DNA of 64,000 nt from Sphingobium abikonense NBRC 16140 (GTDB taxonomy: Bacteria; Pseudomonadota; Alphaproteobacteria; Sphingomonadales; Sphingomonadaceae), in NCBI RefSeq assembly GCF_001598335.1, contig NZ_BCYT01000001.1:310001-374000 (forward strand), written 5' to 3'. Under the pieces are notes generated by a model. The model did not search any database, was not told the origin of the DNA, and saw only the letters and a program-made list of their open reading frames with translations. A program made the translations under genes and the position numbers. Of this stretch, positions 34,803 through 43,022 are shown piece after piece; the first letter of the stretch is position 1, and each line of letters begins with the position of its first letter.

Positions 34803-35585
34803 ATGCGGGTGATCATCACGGGTGCTGCAAGCGGCATCGGCAGAGCCTGCGCCGAACTGCTGGCGGCCGGGTCGATGATTCCGGGTGAACACCGGATGCT
34901 GCTCGCGGATCGGGATGCCGCCAATCTGCAGGTGGTGGCCGATGCGGTCGGCCCCGCCGCCGCGACCTGCGTGGTCGATCTGGCCGAACCGGATTGCGGC
35001 GACCGGATTGTCGCGGCGGCGCTCGCGCATATGGATGGGATCGACGCCGTCATCAGCAATGCCGGCATCATCATGGGCGGTGCATTGGCCGAACTGCCGA
35101 TCGGCGATTTCGATCGCATCTTCGCCATCAACACCCGCTCGTCCTGGCTGCTCGGCAAGGCCGCCCATCCGCACCTGAAGGAGAGCAAGGGCGCCTTCGT
35201 CGCGACCGCGTCCATGTCGGCCACCCAGCCTACGCCCGCGCTTGGCTTTTATTCCTCCAGCAAGGCCGCCTTGTTGATGATGATACGCCAGCTCAGCATC
35301 GAATGGGGGCCGGACGGTATCCGATGCAATACGGTGTCGCCCGGCCCCACCTACACGCCGATGACCGCTGCGGGATATGAAGATCCGTCGCGGCGCGACC
35401 AGCGGGAAGCCAATATTCCCCTGCGCAAACTTGGCGTGGCCGAGGATGTCGCGCAGGCGATCCTGTTTCTGATCGGCCCTCATGCAAGCCACATCAGCGG
35501 TGTCGACCTGCTGGTCGATGGCGGTATGAGCAACATGCTGATGCCCGCCAGCGGCGGTGGCACCGGTCAGAACCGGCAGAGCTGA
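34803..35585 (+). CDS. SDR-family oxidoreductase
   Basis: A 260-residue SDR with cofactor turn TGAASGIG, SNAG in place of NNAG, serine in ATASMSA and catalytic Y-x3-K in FYSSSKAA. The short beta1 region and overall form recall 3-alpha-hydroxysteroid dehydrogenase/carbonyl reductase types. Start ATG 34803 follows GGGAGAG. Cotranscribed with the CoA ligase (41-bp gap). Substrate not determinable. Confidence 0.88.
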   Translation: MRVIITGAASGIGRACAELLAAGSMIPGEHRMLLADRDAANLQVVADAVGPAAATCVVDLAEPDCGDRIVAAALAHMDGIDAVISNAGIIMGGALAELPIGDFDRIFAINTRSSWLLGKAAHPHLKESKGAFVATASMSATQPTPALGFYSSSKAALLMMIRQLSIEWGPDGIRCNTVSPGPTYTPMTAAGYEDPSRRDQREANIPLRKLGVAEDVAQAILFLIGPHASHISGVDLLVDGGMSNMLMPASGGGTGQNRQS

Positions 35586-35592
35586 TATGGGA

Positions 35593-36303
35593 TCAGAGGG
35601 CCCGATCCGCGCCAGCCGCCCATTCGATATCGGTCCCGCCCCGCGCATTCTGCGGGTCGATCAGCAGCCGCGCCGTCGCCATCAAATGGTCCGTCAGCAG
35701 CGCCTCGGCGCGGTCGGCGTCCCGCGCGAGCGCCGCGTCGACGATCTGCGCATGTTCATGAACCAGATCCCGGTCGCCATGGGCCAAAGGCACGGTGAGA
35801 TAGCGATAGCGTTCCGACTGGGCATAGAGCCAGTCGCGCATCTTGAGCAACCATGGACTGTCGCACGCGGCGACCAGGGCGTGATGGAAGGCCGCATGGG
35901 CGTCGGCATAATCCTCGTTCAGACGGGCCGCCTCTCGCGGGTCGCGGGTCGGGGTCTTGCCCAACTTATGGGCCGCGCTGACGATAGAGGCTTCCCAGTC
36001 CAGGCCTCCCTTCTCGATCGCGCGGCGGAGGCATTGCCCCTCAATATCGCTGCGGACCCTGACCAGATCGGTCAAATCGCCGATCGATATCGGCGTCACC
36101 CGAAATCCCCGCGCATCGTCCTGCGTCACGAAGCCCTCGGACGTAAGCCGCGACAGGGCTTCGCGCACCGCCCCGAGACTGAAGCCCTGCGTTTCCGTAA
36201 TATCCTTGATGTTGATTTTCGCGCCCGGCACCAGCCGACAGGTCAGGAGATCGTCGCGCAATTGCCGGTAGGCGCGTTCGGTCAGGCTCAGCTTTTTGGT
36301 CAT
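35593..36303 (-). CDS. GntR-family regulator (FCD/FadR subgroup)
   Basis: A 236-residue regulator. The N-terminal winged helix covers TERAYRQLRDDLLTCRLVPG to EALSRLTSEGFVTQDDARGF, and the C-terminal all-helical FCD ligand domain has the usual Asp/His metal residues. Start 36303 is chosen on family length; ATG 36333 is an alternative and neither has a clear ribosome site. Divergent from the FAH operon, with a perfect 14-bp palindrome between, so it probably controls that operon in response to a carboxylic acid. Confidence 0.88.
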   Translation of the reverse strand: MTKKLSLTERAYRQLRDDLLTCRLVPGAKINIKDITETQGFSLGAVREALSRLTSEGFVTQDDARGFRVTPISIGDLTDLVRVRSDIEGQCLRRAIEKGGLDWEASIVSAAHKLGKTPTRDPREAARLNEDYADAHAAFHHALVAACDSPWLLKMRDWLYAQSERYRYLTVPLAHGDRDLVHEHAQIVDAALARDADRAEALLTDHLMATARLLIDPQNARGGTDIEWAAGADRAL

Positions 36304-36362
36304 CGCAACAACTATATCAGCTTCGCCACCCATGGCAATTCGACAAGATGTATTTTATGGCT

Positions 36363-36376
36363 TGAAATATATTTCA
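36363..36376. promoter_or_regulatory. Perfect palindrome, probable GntR operator
   Basis: TGAAATATATTTCA is self-complementary over 14 bp and lies in an AT-rich patch between gntR and the FAH gene, about 55 bp before the latter's ATG. Confidence 0.55.
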
Positions 36377-36431
36377 TTCAATCCCATGCCTTCGGTTCAG
36401 TGGGTGGGACAGATTCTCAGGAGGTTTGCAT

Positions 36432-37283
36432 ATGCGGTTGGCCAAGGTAACGAAGAACGGCGCGGTCGGTCTGGCAGTGGACACGGGCGCGGGCGTCAAG
36501 GCGCTGTTCGGCGACGCTGCCCTCTATGATCTGGATGTGTTGATCGCCAGCGGCGGCAGCGCCCTGACGGATGCCGGCGCGAAAGTCAGCGCAGAGGGCG
36601 AGGAAGTGCAGGTTGAAGACCTCACTTTCCTGCCGCCCCTCGTCAAGGCGCCCAAGATCCTCTGCCTAGGTCTCAACTACAAGGATCACGCGGCTGAAGG
36701 CGGATTCACCGTGCCCGAATTCCCGACGATATTCGGCCGTTTCAATTCGAGCCTCATCGGCCATGGCGCACCGATCATCAAACCGCCCTGTTCCGATCAA
36801 CTCGATTATGAGGCGGAAATGGTCGCGGTCGTCGGCAAGGGCGGCAAGGATATCAGCAAGGACGACGCGCTCTCGCATATCGTCGCCTATTCGGTGTTCA
36901 ACGACGGTTCGATCCGCGACTATCAGCTCAAGACGCCGCAGTGGACGGTCGGCAAGAATTTCGACGATACCGGCGCCTTCGGTCCCTGGCTGGTAACGGC
37001 CGACGAACTGCCTGCGGGCGGTGCCGGCCTCAAGATCGAAACCCGCCTCAACGGCCAGGTGGTGCAGAGCGCGAACACCTCCGACATGGTGTTCGATGTC
37101 GTCGACACGGTCGCCCTCCTCTCCACCTGCTTCACGCTGGAAGCGGGCGACGTCCTGGTCATGGGAACCCCGTCGGGCATCGGCCTGGCCCGCAAGCCTC
37201 CGCTGTTCATGAAGGATGGCGATGTGTGCGAAGTGGAAATCGAGAAGATCGGCCTGTTGGTGAACCCCATCAAGGCAGCATGA
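36432..37283 (+). CDS. Fumarylacetoacetate hydrolase-family protein
   Basis: A 283-residue FAH-fold enzyme that hydrolyses, decarboxylates or hydrates beta-diketo or 2-oxo-enoic acids. The motif LCLGLNYKDHAAE begins the catalytic domain, and DYEAEMVAVVGKGGKDI carries the metal-binding acidic residues. GTPSGIGLARKPPLFMKDGD is conserved near the end. ATG 36432 follows AGGAGG. It leads a five-gene operon with an extradiol dioxygenase, hydrolase, SDR and flavin reductase, consistent with processing of a ring-cleavage product. Confidence 0.9.
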   Translation: MRLAKVTKNGAVGLAVDTGAGVKALFGDAALYDLDVLIASGGSALTDAGAKVSAEGEEVQVEDLTFLPPLVKAPKILCLGLNYKDHAAEGGFTVPEFPTIFGRFNSSLIGHGAPIIKPPCSDQLDYEAEMVAVVGKGGKDISKDDALSHIVAYSVFNDGSIRDYQLKTPQWTVGKNFDDTGAFGPWLVTADELPAGGAGLKIETRLNGQVVQSANTSDMVFDVVDTVALLSTCFTLEAGDVLVMGTPSGIGLARKPPLFMKDGDVCEVEIEKIGLLVNPIKAA

Positions 37284-37335
37284 TCGAAAGGCCGGGCGCC
37301 GTTCTGTCGGTGCCTGGCCAGCCAAGGAGGGAAGG

Positions 37336-38292
37336 ATGAACCAAAACAGCCCGTCGGGACGCCGCGCCAATAGTTTGGGCGTCCATTCCATCGATCATTT
37401 CGCGGTCGAAGTGCCCGATCTGGAAGCCGCGCGGAAATTCTACACGCTCTTCGGGCTCGACGTCCGCGAGCGGGATGACACGCTGGAATTATATGCGGTC
37501 GGCAATCCGCATCGCTGGGCCGTGCTGAGCCAGGGCGGCGACGCCAAGCGGCTGCGCTATCTGAGCTTCGGCATCTATCCGGACGAAGCGGATGCCTTTG
37601 CCGCCCATCTCGACGGCTGCGGCGTCACCCGGATCAAGGCGCCCGAAGGCGCGGAAGCCGACGGCATCTGGTTCGCAGGCTTCGATGGCCTGCCGATCAA
37701 CGTTCGTGTCGCAGACAAGGCAACGCCATCGGAAAAGAGCCATTTCACCTTCGTCAGCGCGGCGCCGGGCCAATCCGGCGCGATCCCTAACAGCAAAGCG
37801 CCCAAGGTTCATCCGCGCCGCCTTTCGCATTTCGCGATCTTCGCGACCGACGTGAATGCCGCGATCGACTTCTATGAGAAGACGCTCGGCCTGCGACTGT
37901 CCGACAAGAGCGAGCCGGCCGTCGCCTTCCTGCACGGCCCCCATGGCAGCGATCATCACCTGCTGGCCCTCGTCCTGTCCGATCGGCGAGGCATGCATCA
38001 CAATAGCTGGGACGTCGGGTCGGTGATGGAAGTGGGCCTGGGCGGCGCGACCATGGCCCGGGCGGGCTATGGCCCCAACTGGGGCGTGGGCCAGCATGTG
38101 CTGGGCGCCAATTATTTCTATTATGTGCGTGATCCCTGGGGCAGTTTCAGCGAATATTCAGCCGATATCGACTTCATTCCGCATGATGTCGACTGGCCGG
38201 CCGCCAACCATGCGCCAGAGGACAGCATGTTCCTGTGGGGACCCGATCCATTCCCCGAATTCATCCAGAACACTGAACCGGCGGAGGCCTGA
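37336..38292 (+). CDS. Type I extradiol dioxygenase-like VOC protein
   Basis: A 318-residue two-domain VOC protein. Iron ligands expected for catechol 2,3-dioxygenase/BphC-type enzymes can be placed in the C-terminal half: H165 (RRLSHFAIF), H221 or H222 (GMHHNSWDV) and E273 (SFSEYSADIDF). The N-terminal VOC module would be non-catalytic. It probably cleaves a catecholic ring next to one hydroxyl, followed by the hydrolase and FAH-type neighbours. Start 37336 follows AAGGAGGGAAGG. Confidence 0.85.
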   Translation: MNQNSPSGRRANSLGVHSIDHFAVEVPDLEAARKFYTLFGLDVRERDDTLELYAVGNPHRWAVLSQGGDAKRLRYLSFGIYPDEADAFAAHLDGCGVTRIKAPEGAEADGIWFAGFDGLPINVRVADKATPSEKSHFTFVSAAPGQSGAIPNSKAPKVHPRRLSHFAIFATDVNAAIDFYEKTLGLRLSDKSEPAVAFLHGPHGSDHHLLALVLSDRRGMHHNSWDVGSVMEVGLGGATMARAGYGPNWGVGQHVLGANYFYYVRDPWGSFSEYSADIDFIPHDVDWPAANHAPEDSMFLWGPDPFPEFIQNTEPAEA

Positions 38293-38297
38293 TCGTC

Positions 38298-39038
38298 ATG
38301 TCCACATTCCTACTTCTTCACGGCGGCGGCATGGGCGGCTGGACATGGAAATATGTCCGCGAAATTCTGGAGGCCGGGGGCCACAAGGTCTACACGCCGA
38401 CCTTCACCGGCTTTGGCGAGCGCGAGCATCTGATCGGCCGCGATGTGGGCAATGCGACTCATGTGCGCGACATCGTCAATGTCTTCAAATATGAGGATCT
38501 GCGCGACGTCGTGCTGGTCGCGCACAGCTATGCGGGCACGGTCGCGCCCGGCGTGATCGCGGAGGTGGGCGACCGCATCGCATCCATCATCTATCTCGAC
38601 GCCATCGTGCCCCGGTCGGGGGAACGGATCGGATCCCTCATGGGCTATGTCCCGGAAGACCAGCTCGCCGCGCTGGATGCGATGCTCGAAGCAGGCGAAG
38701 GCCCGGTAGGGTCGGGCGTGCATGAAATGCAGCGGGCGGCGGCCAAGGAGCATCCCCATCTCATGGACCCGGCGCGGGAGAAATGGCTGCTAGACAATTT
38801 GTCGGACCAGCCGATGAAGGCGACCGCCTGCGTCATCCCCGTAGGTGCCGAGGCTATCGACCGGCCCGTCGACTATATCGCGGCGGCCGTCACGGTGATG
38901 ACGGCGATGCACGACCGGGCGCGCGAGCTGGGCTGGACCATCCATGACCATCCGGGCGATCACGCCCTGCTGGTGGGCGATCCAGAGGGAACGACCGACC
39001 TCATTCTGAAGATTTCCGGCGCGGGAGCTCCGGCATGA
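38298..39038 (+). CDS. Alpha/beta hydrolase
   Basis: A 246-residue hydrolase. The oxyanion segment LLLHGGGMGGWTW is at 5-17, the nucleophile is S77 in VAHSYAG and a late His lies in HPGDHALL. Size and motifs fit the hydroxynitrile-lyase/esterase branch as well as small C-C hydrolases. Placed directly after the extradiol enzyme (5-bp gap), it may hydrolyse the meta-cleavage product or an ester; which is not decided by sequence. Its stop overlaps the next SDR start. Confidence 0.87.
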   Translation: MSTFLLLHGGGMGGWTWKYVREILEAGGHKVYTPTFTGFGEREHLIGRDVGNATHVRDIVNVFKYEDLRDVVLVAHSYAGTVAPGVIAEVGDRIASIIYLDAIVPRSGERIGSLMGYVPEDQLAALDAMLEAGEGPVGSGVHEMQRAAAKEHPHLMDPAREKWLLDNLSDQPMKATACVIPVGAEAIDRPVDYIAAAVTVMTAMHDRARELGWTIHDHPGDHALLVGDPEGTTDLILKISGAGAPA

Positions 39039-39811
39039 ATGCCGCCGAGCTGTTCTCGCTACAGGACCGCGTCGCCGTTGTTACCGGCGGGTCGACCGGC
39101 ATCGGCCGTCATATCGCGACCGGCCTGGCTGCGGCGGACGCCACAGTCTATATCTGTGCCCGCACGCAGGCCAAGGTGACCGCGGCCGCGGCGGAGATTT
39201 CCGCTACCACTGGCGGCCGCTGTACCGGCCTGGTCGCAGATCTTTCGACACTTGCTGGGATCGAGGCTCTGGTCGCGGCGGTGTCCACCCAAGAACAGGC
39301 CGTGCATGTCCTGGTGAACAACGCCGGGACCATGGCCGACGCGCCCATCGACGATTATGGCGAGGACGAATGGGATCCGGTCATCGACCTGAACCTGAAG
39401 GCCCCTTTCTTCACGCTTCGGAAATTTCTGCCCCTGCTCCGCGCGGGCGGCACGGCGGAGCGTCCCGCATCGATCATCAACATCGGGTCTGTCGGCGCGC
39501 TCAAGGTCGGCCCCAAGGAAAATTATGCCTATCAGGCGTCGAAGAGCGCCATCCACTGGATGGCGAAAGGCCTCGCCAAGCGGCTGGGCCGCGACAACAT
39601 CACCGTCAACGTCATCGCACCCGGATTCTTCGAATCCGAGATGACCGTCATCACCTCCAGCGAGATGCGCACGATGGTGGAATCGATGGTGCCCCGCGGC
39701 CGCGTCGGTACGCCGGAAGATCTGGCGGGCGCAGCCATCTATCTCGCCTCGCGGGCGGGCGCCTATGTCACCGGATCGGTGATCCCTGTCGAGGGAGGAT
39801 TGTCGATCTGA
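39035..39811 (+). CDS. SDR-family oxidoreductase
   Basis: A 258-residue SDR with cofactor turn TGGSTGIG, NNAG in VLVNNAGTMAD, serine in NIGSVGA and the pair in YAYQASKSA. The end GAYVTGSVIPVEGG resembles the SDR at 25291, suggesting a paralogue of similar role. ATGA overlap with the hydrolase gene. Oxidises or reduces an intermediate of the ring-cleavage branch; substrate unknown. Confidence 0.9.
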   Translation: MNAAELFSLQDRVAVVTGGSTGIGRHIATGLAAADATVYICARTQAKVTAAAAEISATTGGRCTGLVADLSTLAGIEALVAAVSTQEQAVHVLVNNAGTMADAPIDDYGEDEWDPVIDLNLKAPFFTLRKFLPLLRAGGTAERPASIINIGSVGALKVGPKENYAYQASKSAIHWMAKGLAKRLGRDNITVNVIAPGFFESEMTVITSSEMRTMVESMVPRGRVGTPEDLAGAAIYLASRAGAYVTGSVIPVEGGLSI

Positions 39812-39812
39812 T

Positions 39813-40367
39813 ATGACCCAACTTCATTTCGTCGCCATTGGCGGCACAATGCGCGCCTATTCCTCCACCGAGCGAGCGCTTCGCAAGGCGCTTGCCATCG
39901 CAGAGGAACGCGGCGCACGCACGACGCTGCTTGCCGGCGCGGACATCGACTTCCCGTCTTACGCGTCCGAAAATCCGGATCGTCCAGATGCGGCAAAACG
40001 CTATGTCGACATCCTGCGGTCGGCGGATGCCGTCATCATCGGCTCACCGGGTTACCACGGAGCGATCTCCGGCTTTGTGAAAAATGCGCTCGATTATGTC
40101 GAGGATATGAGCCGGGACGAGCGTTGCTATTTCGATGGTCTTCCCGTGGGCTGCGTGGCAACAGCGGCCGGCTGGCAGGCCGCGGTCGCCACGCTCCAGC
40201 AACTGCGGGTCATTACCCACGCGCTGCGGGGCTGGCCGACACCGCTGGGCATCGCCATCAACACCATCGGCGGCGAAGGCGATCCAATCGAAAACGCACC
40301 TATTCCCGGCCAGTTGGCTATGATGGTGGACCAGTTGTTCAGTTTCTGCCGACGGCCTGCCCTATAG
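39813..40367 (+). CDS. NAD(P)H-dependent FMN reductase
   Basis: A 184-residue flavodoxin-fold protein. The FMN phosphate loop is near GGTMRAYSST (10-19), and SPGYHGAISGFVKNALDYVED is the conserved NADPH-dependent FMN reductase block. It would supply reduced flavin, for example to the class D monooxygenase at 57845. It is last in the GntR-flanked operon; the ATG is one base after the preceding stop. Its stop codon overlaps the operator of the next operon. Confidence 0.9.
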   Translation: MTQLHFVAIGGTMRAYSSTERALRKALAIAEERGARTTLLAGADIDFPSYASENPDRPDAAKRYVDILRSADAVIIGSPGYHGAISGFVKNALDYVEDMSRDERCYFDGLPVGCVATAAGWQAAVATLQQLRVITHALRGWPTPLGIAINTIGGEGDPIENAPIPGQLAMMVDQLFSFCRRPAL

Positions 40368-40376
40368 TTGGATAGG
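40361..40376. promoter_or_regulatory. 16-bp operator of the acyl-CoA dehydrogenase/MaoC operon
   Basis: CCTATA-GTTG-GATAGG followed by TTCGCAATG, 53 bp before ATG 40430. The right flank differs by one base from that of the perfect site at 24164. Confidence 0.65.
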
Positions 40377-40429
40377 TTCGCAATGCATCCGCAGGGCGCT
40401 TAGTCGCAGTGCCACTAACGGGAATGACG

Positions 40430-41593
40430 ATGGATTTTTCACTCACCGAGGAACAGCAGGCGTTCAGGGACATTGTCCGCCGCTGGGTCGATGCCGAAGC
40501 CCCCAAGGACTGGATGCGCGCGCTGGAAGCCGACGAAGAAAATTATCCCTACGCGCTTTGGGACAAGATCGCCGAGCAGGGATTTTTCGGGATCGGCATT
40601 CCAGAGGAATATGACGGCCTGGGCGGCGACGTCATGATGCAGATGATCTTCGCTCGCGAATTCGCACGGACGGCCGGCGGCCTGCTGTGGGTTTGGGGCC
40701 TCACCTCCTTCGGCGGGGCGAAGACGATCGGCGCGGTCGGCACGGAGGAGCAGAAGAATCGCTGGCTGCGCCCCATGGCGCAGGGCAAGCTGCGCGTCTC
40801 GCTGTCGATGACCGAACCCGACGGCGGCACCGACGTTCTGGGCGCGATGAAGACCCATGCCGAAAAGGTCGACGGCGGCTGGACGCTGAACGGCGCCAAG
40901 ATGTGGACCACGGGGGCAAAGGCGGCCGACAGGCTGCTCGTCCTCGCCCGCACCGATAAAAATGCCGAGAAGAAGCATCATGGCCTCACCATGTTCTTCG
41001 TCGACGCCAAATCGCCCGGCATCACCGCCTCGCTCCTGCCCAAGCTGGGCATGCGCGCCATGGGATCGTGCGAGGTTCATTATGAGGATGTCTTCGTTCC
41101 CGACGAGGACGTACTGGGTGAGCCTGGACAGGCTTGGTATGCGATGTTGCCCACACTCAATAATGAGCGGATCATGGTGGGCGCGCAATGTCTGGGCGCG
41201 ATCGACGGGGTGCTGGAAGACGCGCTGGAATATATGCTGCAACGCAAGGCGTTCGGCGGCATTATCGGCCGCTTCCAGATTTTGCAGCATTATGTCGCAG
41301 ATATCGCGACATGGCAGAAGCTGACCGAGCTGTTGCTTTACAACGTCGCCTGGATGCAGAGCAACGGCATGCCGTGCGGAACCGAGGCCAATATGCTCAA
41401 GATGGTCGCCACGGAGAATGCCGTGAAGGCCGCGGACCTTGGCATCCAGATATTGGGCGGCATGGGCTATTCGGCGGAAACCGACATGCAGCGTTACTGG
41501 CGCGACCATCGCATCCTGCGGATGACGCCGATCAGCAACGAAATGGTGCGCAACACAATTGCCGAGAGCCTCGGCCTGCCGCGTTCTTTCTAA
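40430..41593 (+). CDS. Acyl-CoA dehydrogenase
   Basis: A 387-residue acyl-CoA dehydrogenase. SMTEPDGGTDVLG binds FAD; QILGGMGYSAETDMQRYW holds the catalytic Glu at the usual spot, three residues after GY. It is strikingly similar, and equal in length, to the product of 62626, sharing PTLNNERIMVGA, then QRKAFGGIIGRFQ, and the tail ESLGLPRSF. Start 40430 gives MDFSL, matching the MDFEL start of its twin. It leads the operon with two MaoC genes, a VOC protein, hydrolase and SDR. Confidence 0.92.
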   Translation: MDFSLTEEQQAFRDIVRRWVDAEAPKDWMRALEADEENYPYALWDKIAEQGFFGIGIPEEYDGLGGDVMMQMIFAREFARTAGGLLWVWGLTSFGGAKTIGAVGTEEQKNRWLRPMAQGKLRVSLSMTEPDGGTDVLGAMKTHAEKVDGGWTLNGAKMWTTGAKAADRLLVLARTDKNAEKKHHGLTMFFVDAKSPGITASLLPKLGMRAMGSCEVHYEDVFVPDEDVLGEPGQAWYAMLPTLNNERIMVGAQCLGAIDGVLEDALEYMLQRKAFGGIIGRFQILQHYVADIATWQKLTELLLYNVAWMQSNGMPCGTEANMLKMVATENAVKAADLGIQILGGMGYSAETDMQRYWRDHRILRMTPISNEMVRNTIAESLGLPRSF

Positions 41594-41602
41594 GGACAGA
41601 CC

Positions 41603-42061
41603 ATGAGCGATCTTGACGATCTCCCCCCTGCTCCCGACGCCGCCGGCACATCGCTCGATGGCGACAAGGTCTTCACCATCACGGCGGAAGAGAATGCCGC
41701 CCTGTGCCGGTCGACCGGCGTCGAACCAGCCACCGACGGTAGCGCTCATCCCATCTACTATTATATCGCCACCCAGGTCGCCATGGGCAAGACGGTGGCA
41801 GGCGTCTGCGAAGCGTGTGAATTCGATGTCGAGGATGGCCCGATGATGGGCAGCAGCGGCGTACGGTTCGATGCGCCGCTGAAGGTGGGCGAAAGCTACA
41901 AGGTAACAGGGGAGATACTCAGCTTGGTCCGCAAACGCAGCCGCAAGCTGGGCGTCATGGACGTGCTGACCTATCGCCTCCGCCTGCACCTGCTTGATGG
42001 AACGCAGGTGCTGGAAACCGATAATGTGTGGGTATTGCCCCGCAAGGAGTTCGCCGCATGA
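41603..42061 (+). CDS. MaoC N-terminal-like hot-dog protein (hydratase partner)
   Basis: A 152-residue single hot-dog domain resembling the N-terminal, non-catalytic half of MaoC-type hydratases (FDAPLKVGESYKVTGEI is the conserved strand-turn). It overlaps the next gene, which encodes a catalytic MaoC domain, by 4 bp. The two probably assemble into a heteromeric enoyl-CoA hydratase like those of steroid side-chain catabolism, where bulky substrates need the enlarged tunnel. Start follows AAGGA. Confidence 0.8.
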   Translation: MSDLDDLPPAPDAAGTSLDGDKVFTITAEENAALCRSTGVEPATDGSAHPIYYYIATQVAMGKTVAGVCEACEFDVEDGPMMGSSGVRFDAPLKVGESYKVTGEILSLVRKRSRKLGVMDVLTYRLRLHLLDGTQVLETDNVWVLPRKEFAA

Positions 42062-42447
42062 GCCATGCCGTCGGAGACACGCTGCCGCCCTTCACGATCG
42101 AGAGCGTTAGCCCGCAAGCCATGAAGCAGTGGGCGGGGTTCCTCGCCGATCCCAATCCCATCCATCTCGATGTCGAGGTGGTGAAGGCCAAGGGTCTGGG
42201 TGACCGGGTCATCAACCAGGGTCCGATCAACGTCGCCTATATGATGAACATGCTGATGCGCGCCTTCCCGGGCGGGCGGATCAAATCGATGGATTCGCGC
42301 TTTCTGGACAATGTCTATGGCGGCGACCGAGCGGTGGTGACGGGCAGGATCGCGGCGATCGAAGGCGATACGGTGACCTGCGAATTCTCGCTGGATGTCG
42401 ATGGCCGCGGCACGGTCAATTCGGGCACGGCGACGGTGGAAATTTAA
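42058..42447 (+). CDS. MaoC-type enoyl-CoA hydratase, catalytic subunit
   Basis: A 129-residue hot-dog with the hydratase-2 signature: FLADPNPIHLDVE carries the catalytic Asp and His, and then GLGDRVINQGPINVAYM. ATG 42058 lies in the stop of its partner gene; the ORF can be read to 42028, but this would overlap more. Together with the upstream protein it would hydrate the enoyl-CoA made by the operon's dehydrogenase. Confidence 0.86.
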   Translation: MSHAVGDTLPPFTIESVSPQAMKQWAGFLADPNPIHLDVEVVKAKGLGDRVINQGPINVAYMMNMLMRAFPGGRIKSMDSRFLDNVYGGDRAVVTGRIAAIEGDTVTCEFSLDVDGRGTVNSGTATVEI

Positions 42448-42467
42448 AAGATCAGAGGAGAATATCA

Positions 42468-43022
42468 ATGCCTAGCGGACCTTTTGCCCATGTGTGCATG
42501 GTCGTGCGCGATCTGGACAAGGCTATCGAGGATTGGACCAAGATCCTGCGCGTGCTCGATCCTGCGTCGCTGGAAGAGCGCCTCGTCAAATATGATGAAT
42601 TTTCCAGCGGCGACGACGCCGGTATGAAGTGGGCGACCTTCGTCAACAATGGCGGCACGGAAATCCAGTTCATTCAACCGGCCCCTGGCACCCCCATGGG
42701 CGATCGCCTCGAGAAAGTGGGCGAGCATGTCCATCACCTCTGCTACGCGACCGACGACGTGCCGGGCGCGATGGAAAAGCTGAAGGCGGAAGGGCTGCAC
42801 CTGCCCGGCGGCGGCCAGACCTTCAACGATCCGGACATGACCTGGCAGAAATGGAGCTGGGTCGGCCACAAGAGCACGCACGGCGCGCTGATCGAGGTCG
42901 CTTCGCCCTATGAGAGCCGTAACGACGGCAAGTGGCACCATGCACCCGGCAAATTCGCCTATAAGGGTCCCGGCGAGCATCCGTCATTCGCGGAAATCGT
43001 TCCGCCGGTCGCCGCTGAGTAA
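42468..43022 (+). CDS. VOC-family protein, methylmalonyl-CoA epimerase-like
   Basis: A 184-residue vicinal-oxygen-chelate protein with two beta-alpha-beta modules. Candidate metal ligands are the His in FAHVCMVV, a His in GEHVHHLCYA and the Glu in GALIEVASPY, the epimerase/glyoxalase pattern. In an acyl-CoA operon it could epimerise a 2-methyl-branched acyl-CoA or act as a lyase. ATG 42468 follows AGGAGAA. Its stop overlaps the next gene's start (TAATG). Confidence 0.8.
   Translation: MPSGPFAHVCMVVRDLDKAIEDWTKILRVLDPASLEERLVKYDEFSSGDDAGMKWATFVNNGGTEIQFIQPAPGTPMGDRLEKVGEHVHHLCYATDDVPGAMEKLKAEGLHLPGGGQTFNDPDMTWQKWSWVGHKSTHGALIEVASPYESRNDGKWHHAPGKFAYKGPGEHPSFAEIVPPVAAE

Noticed and set aside
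40439..41989. 516-codon antisense frame over the acyl-CoA dehydrogenase
   Set aside because: Shadow of a conserved acyl-CoA dehydrogenase gene; no start context and no motif.
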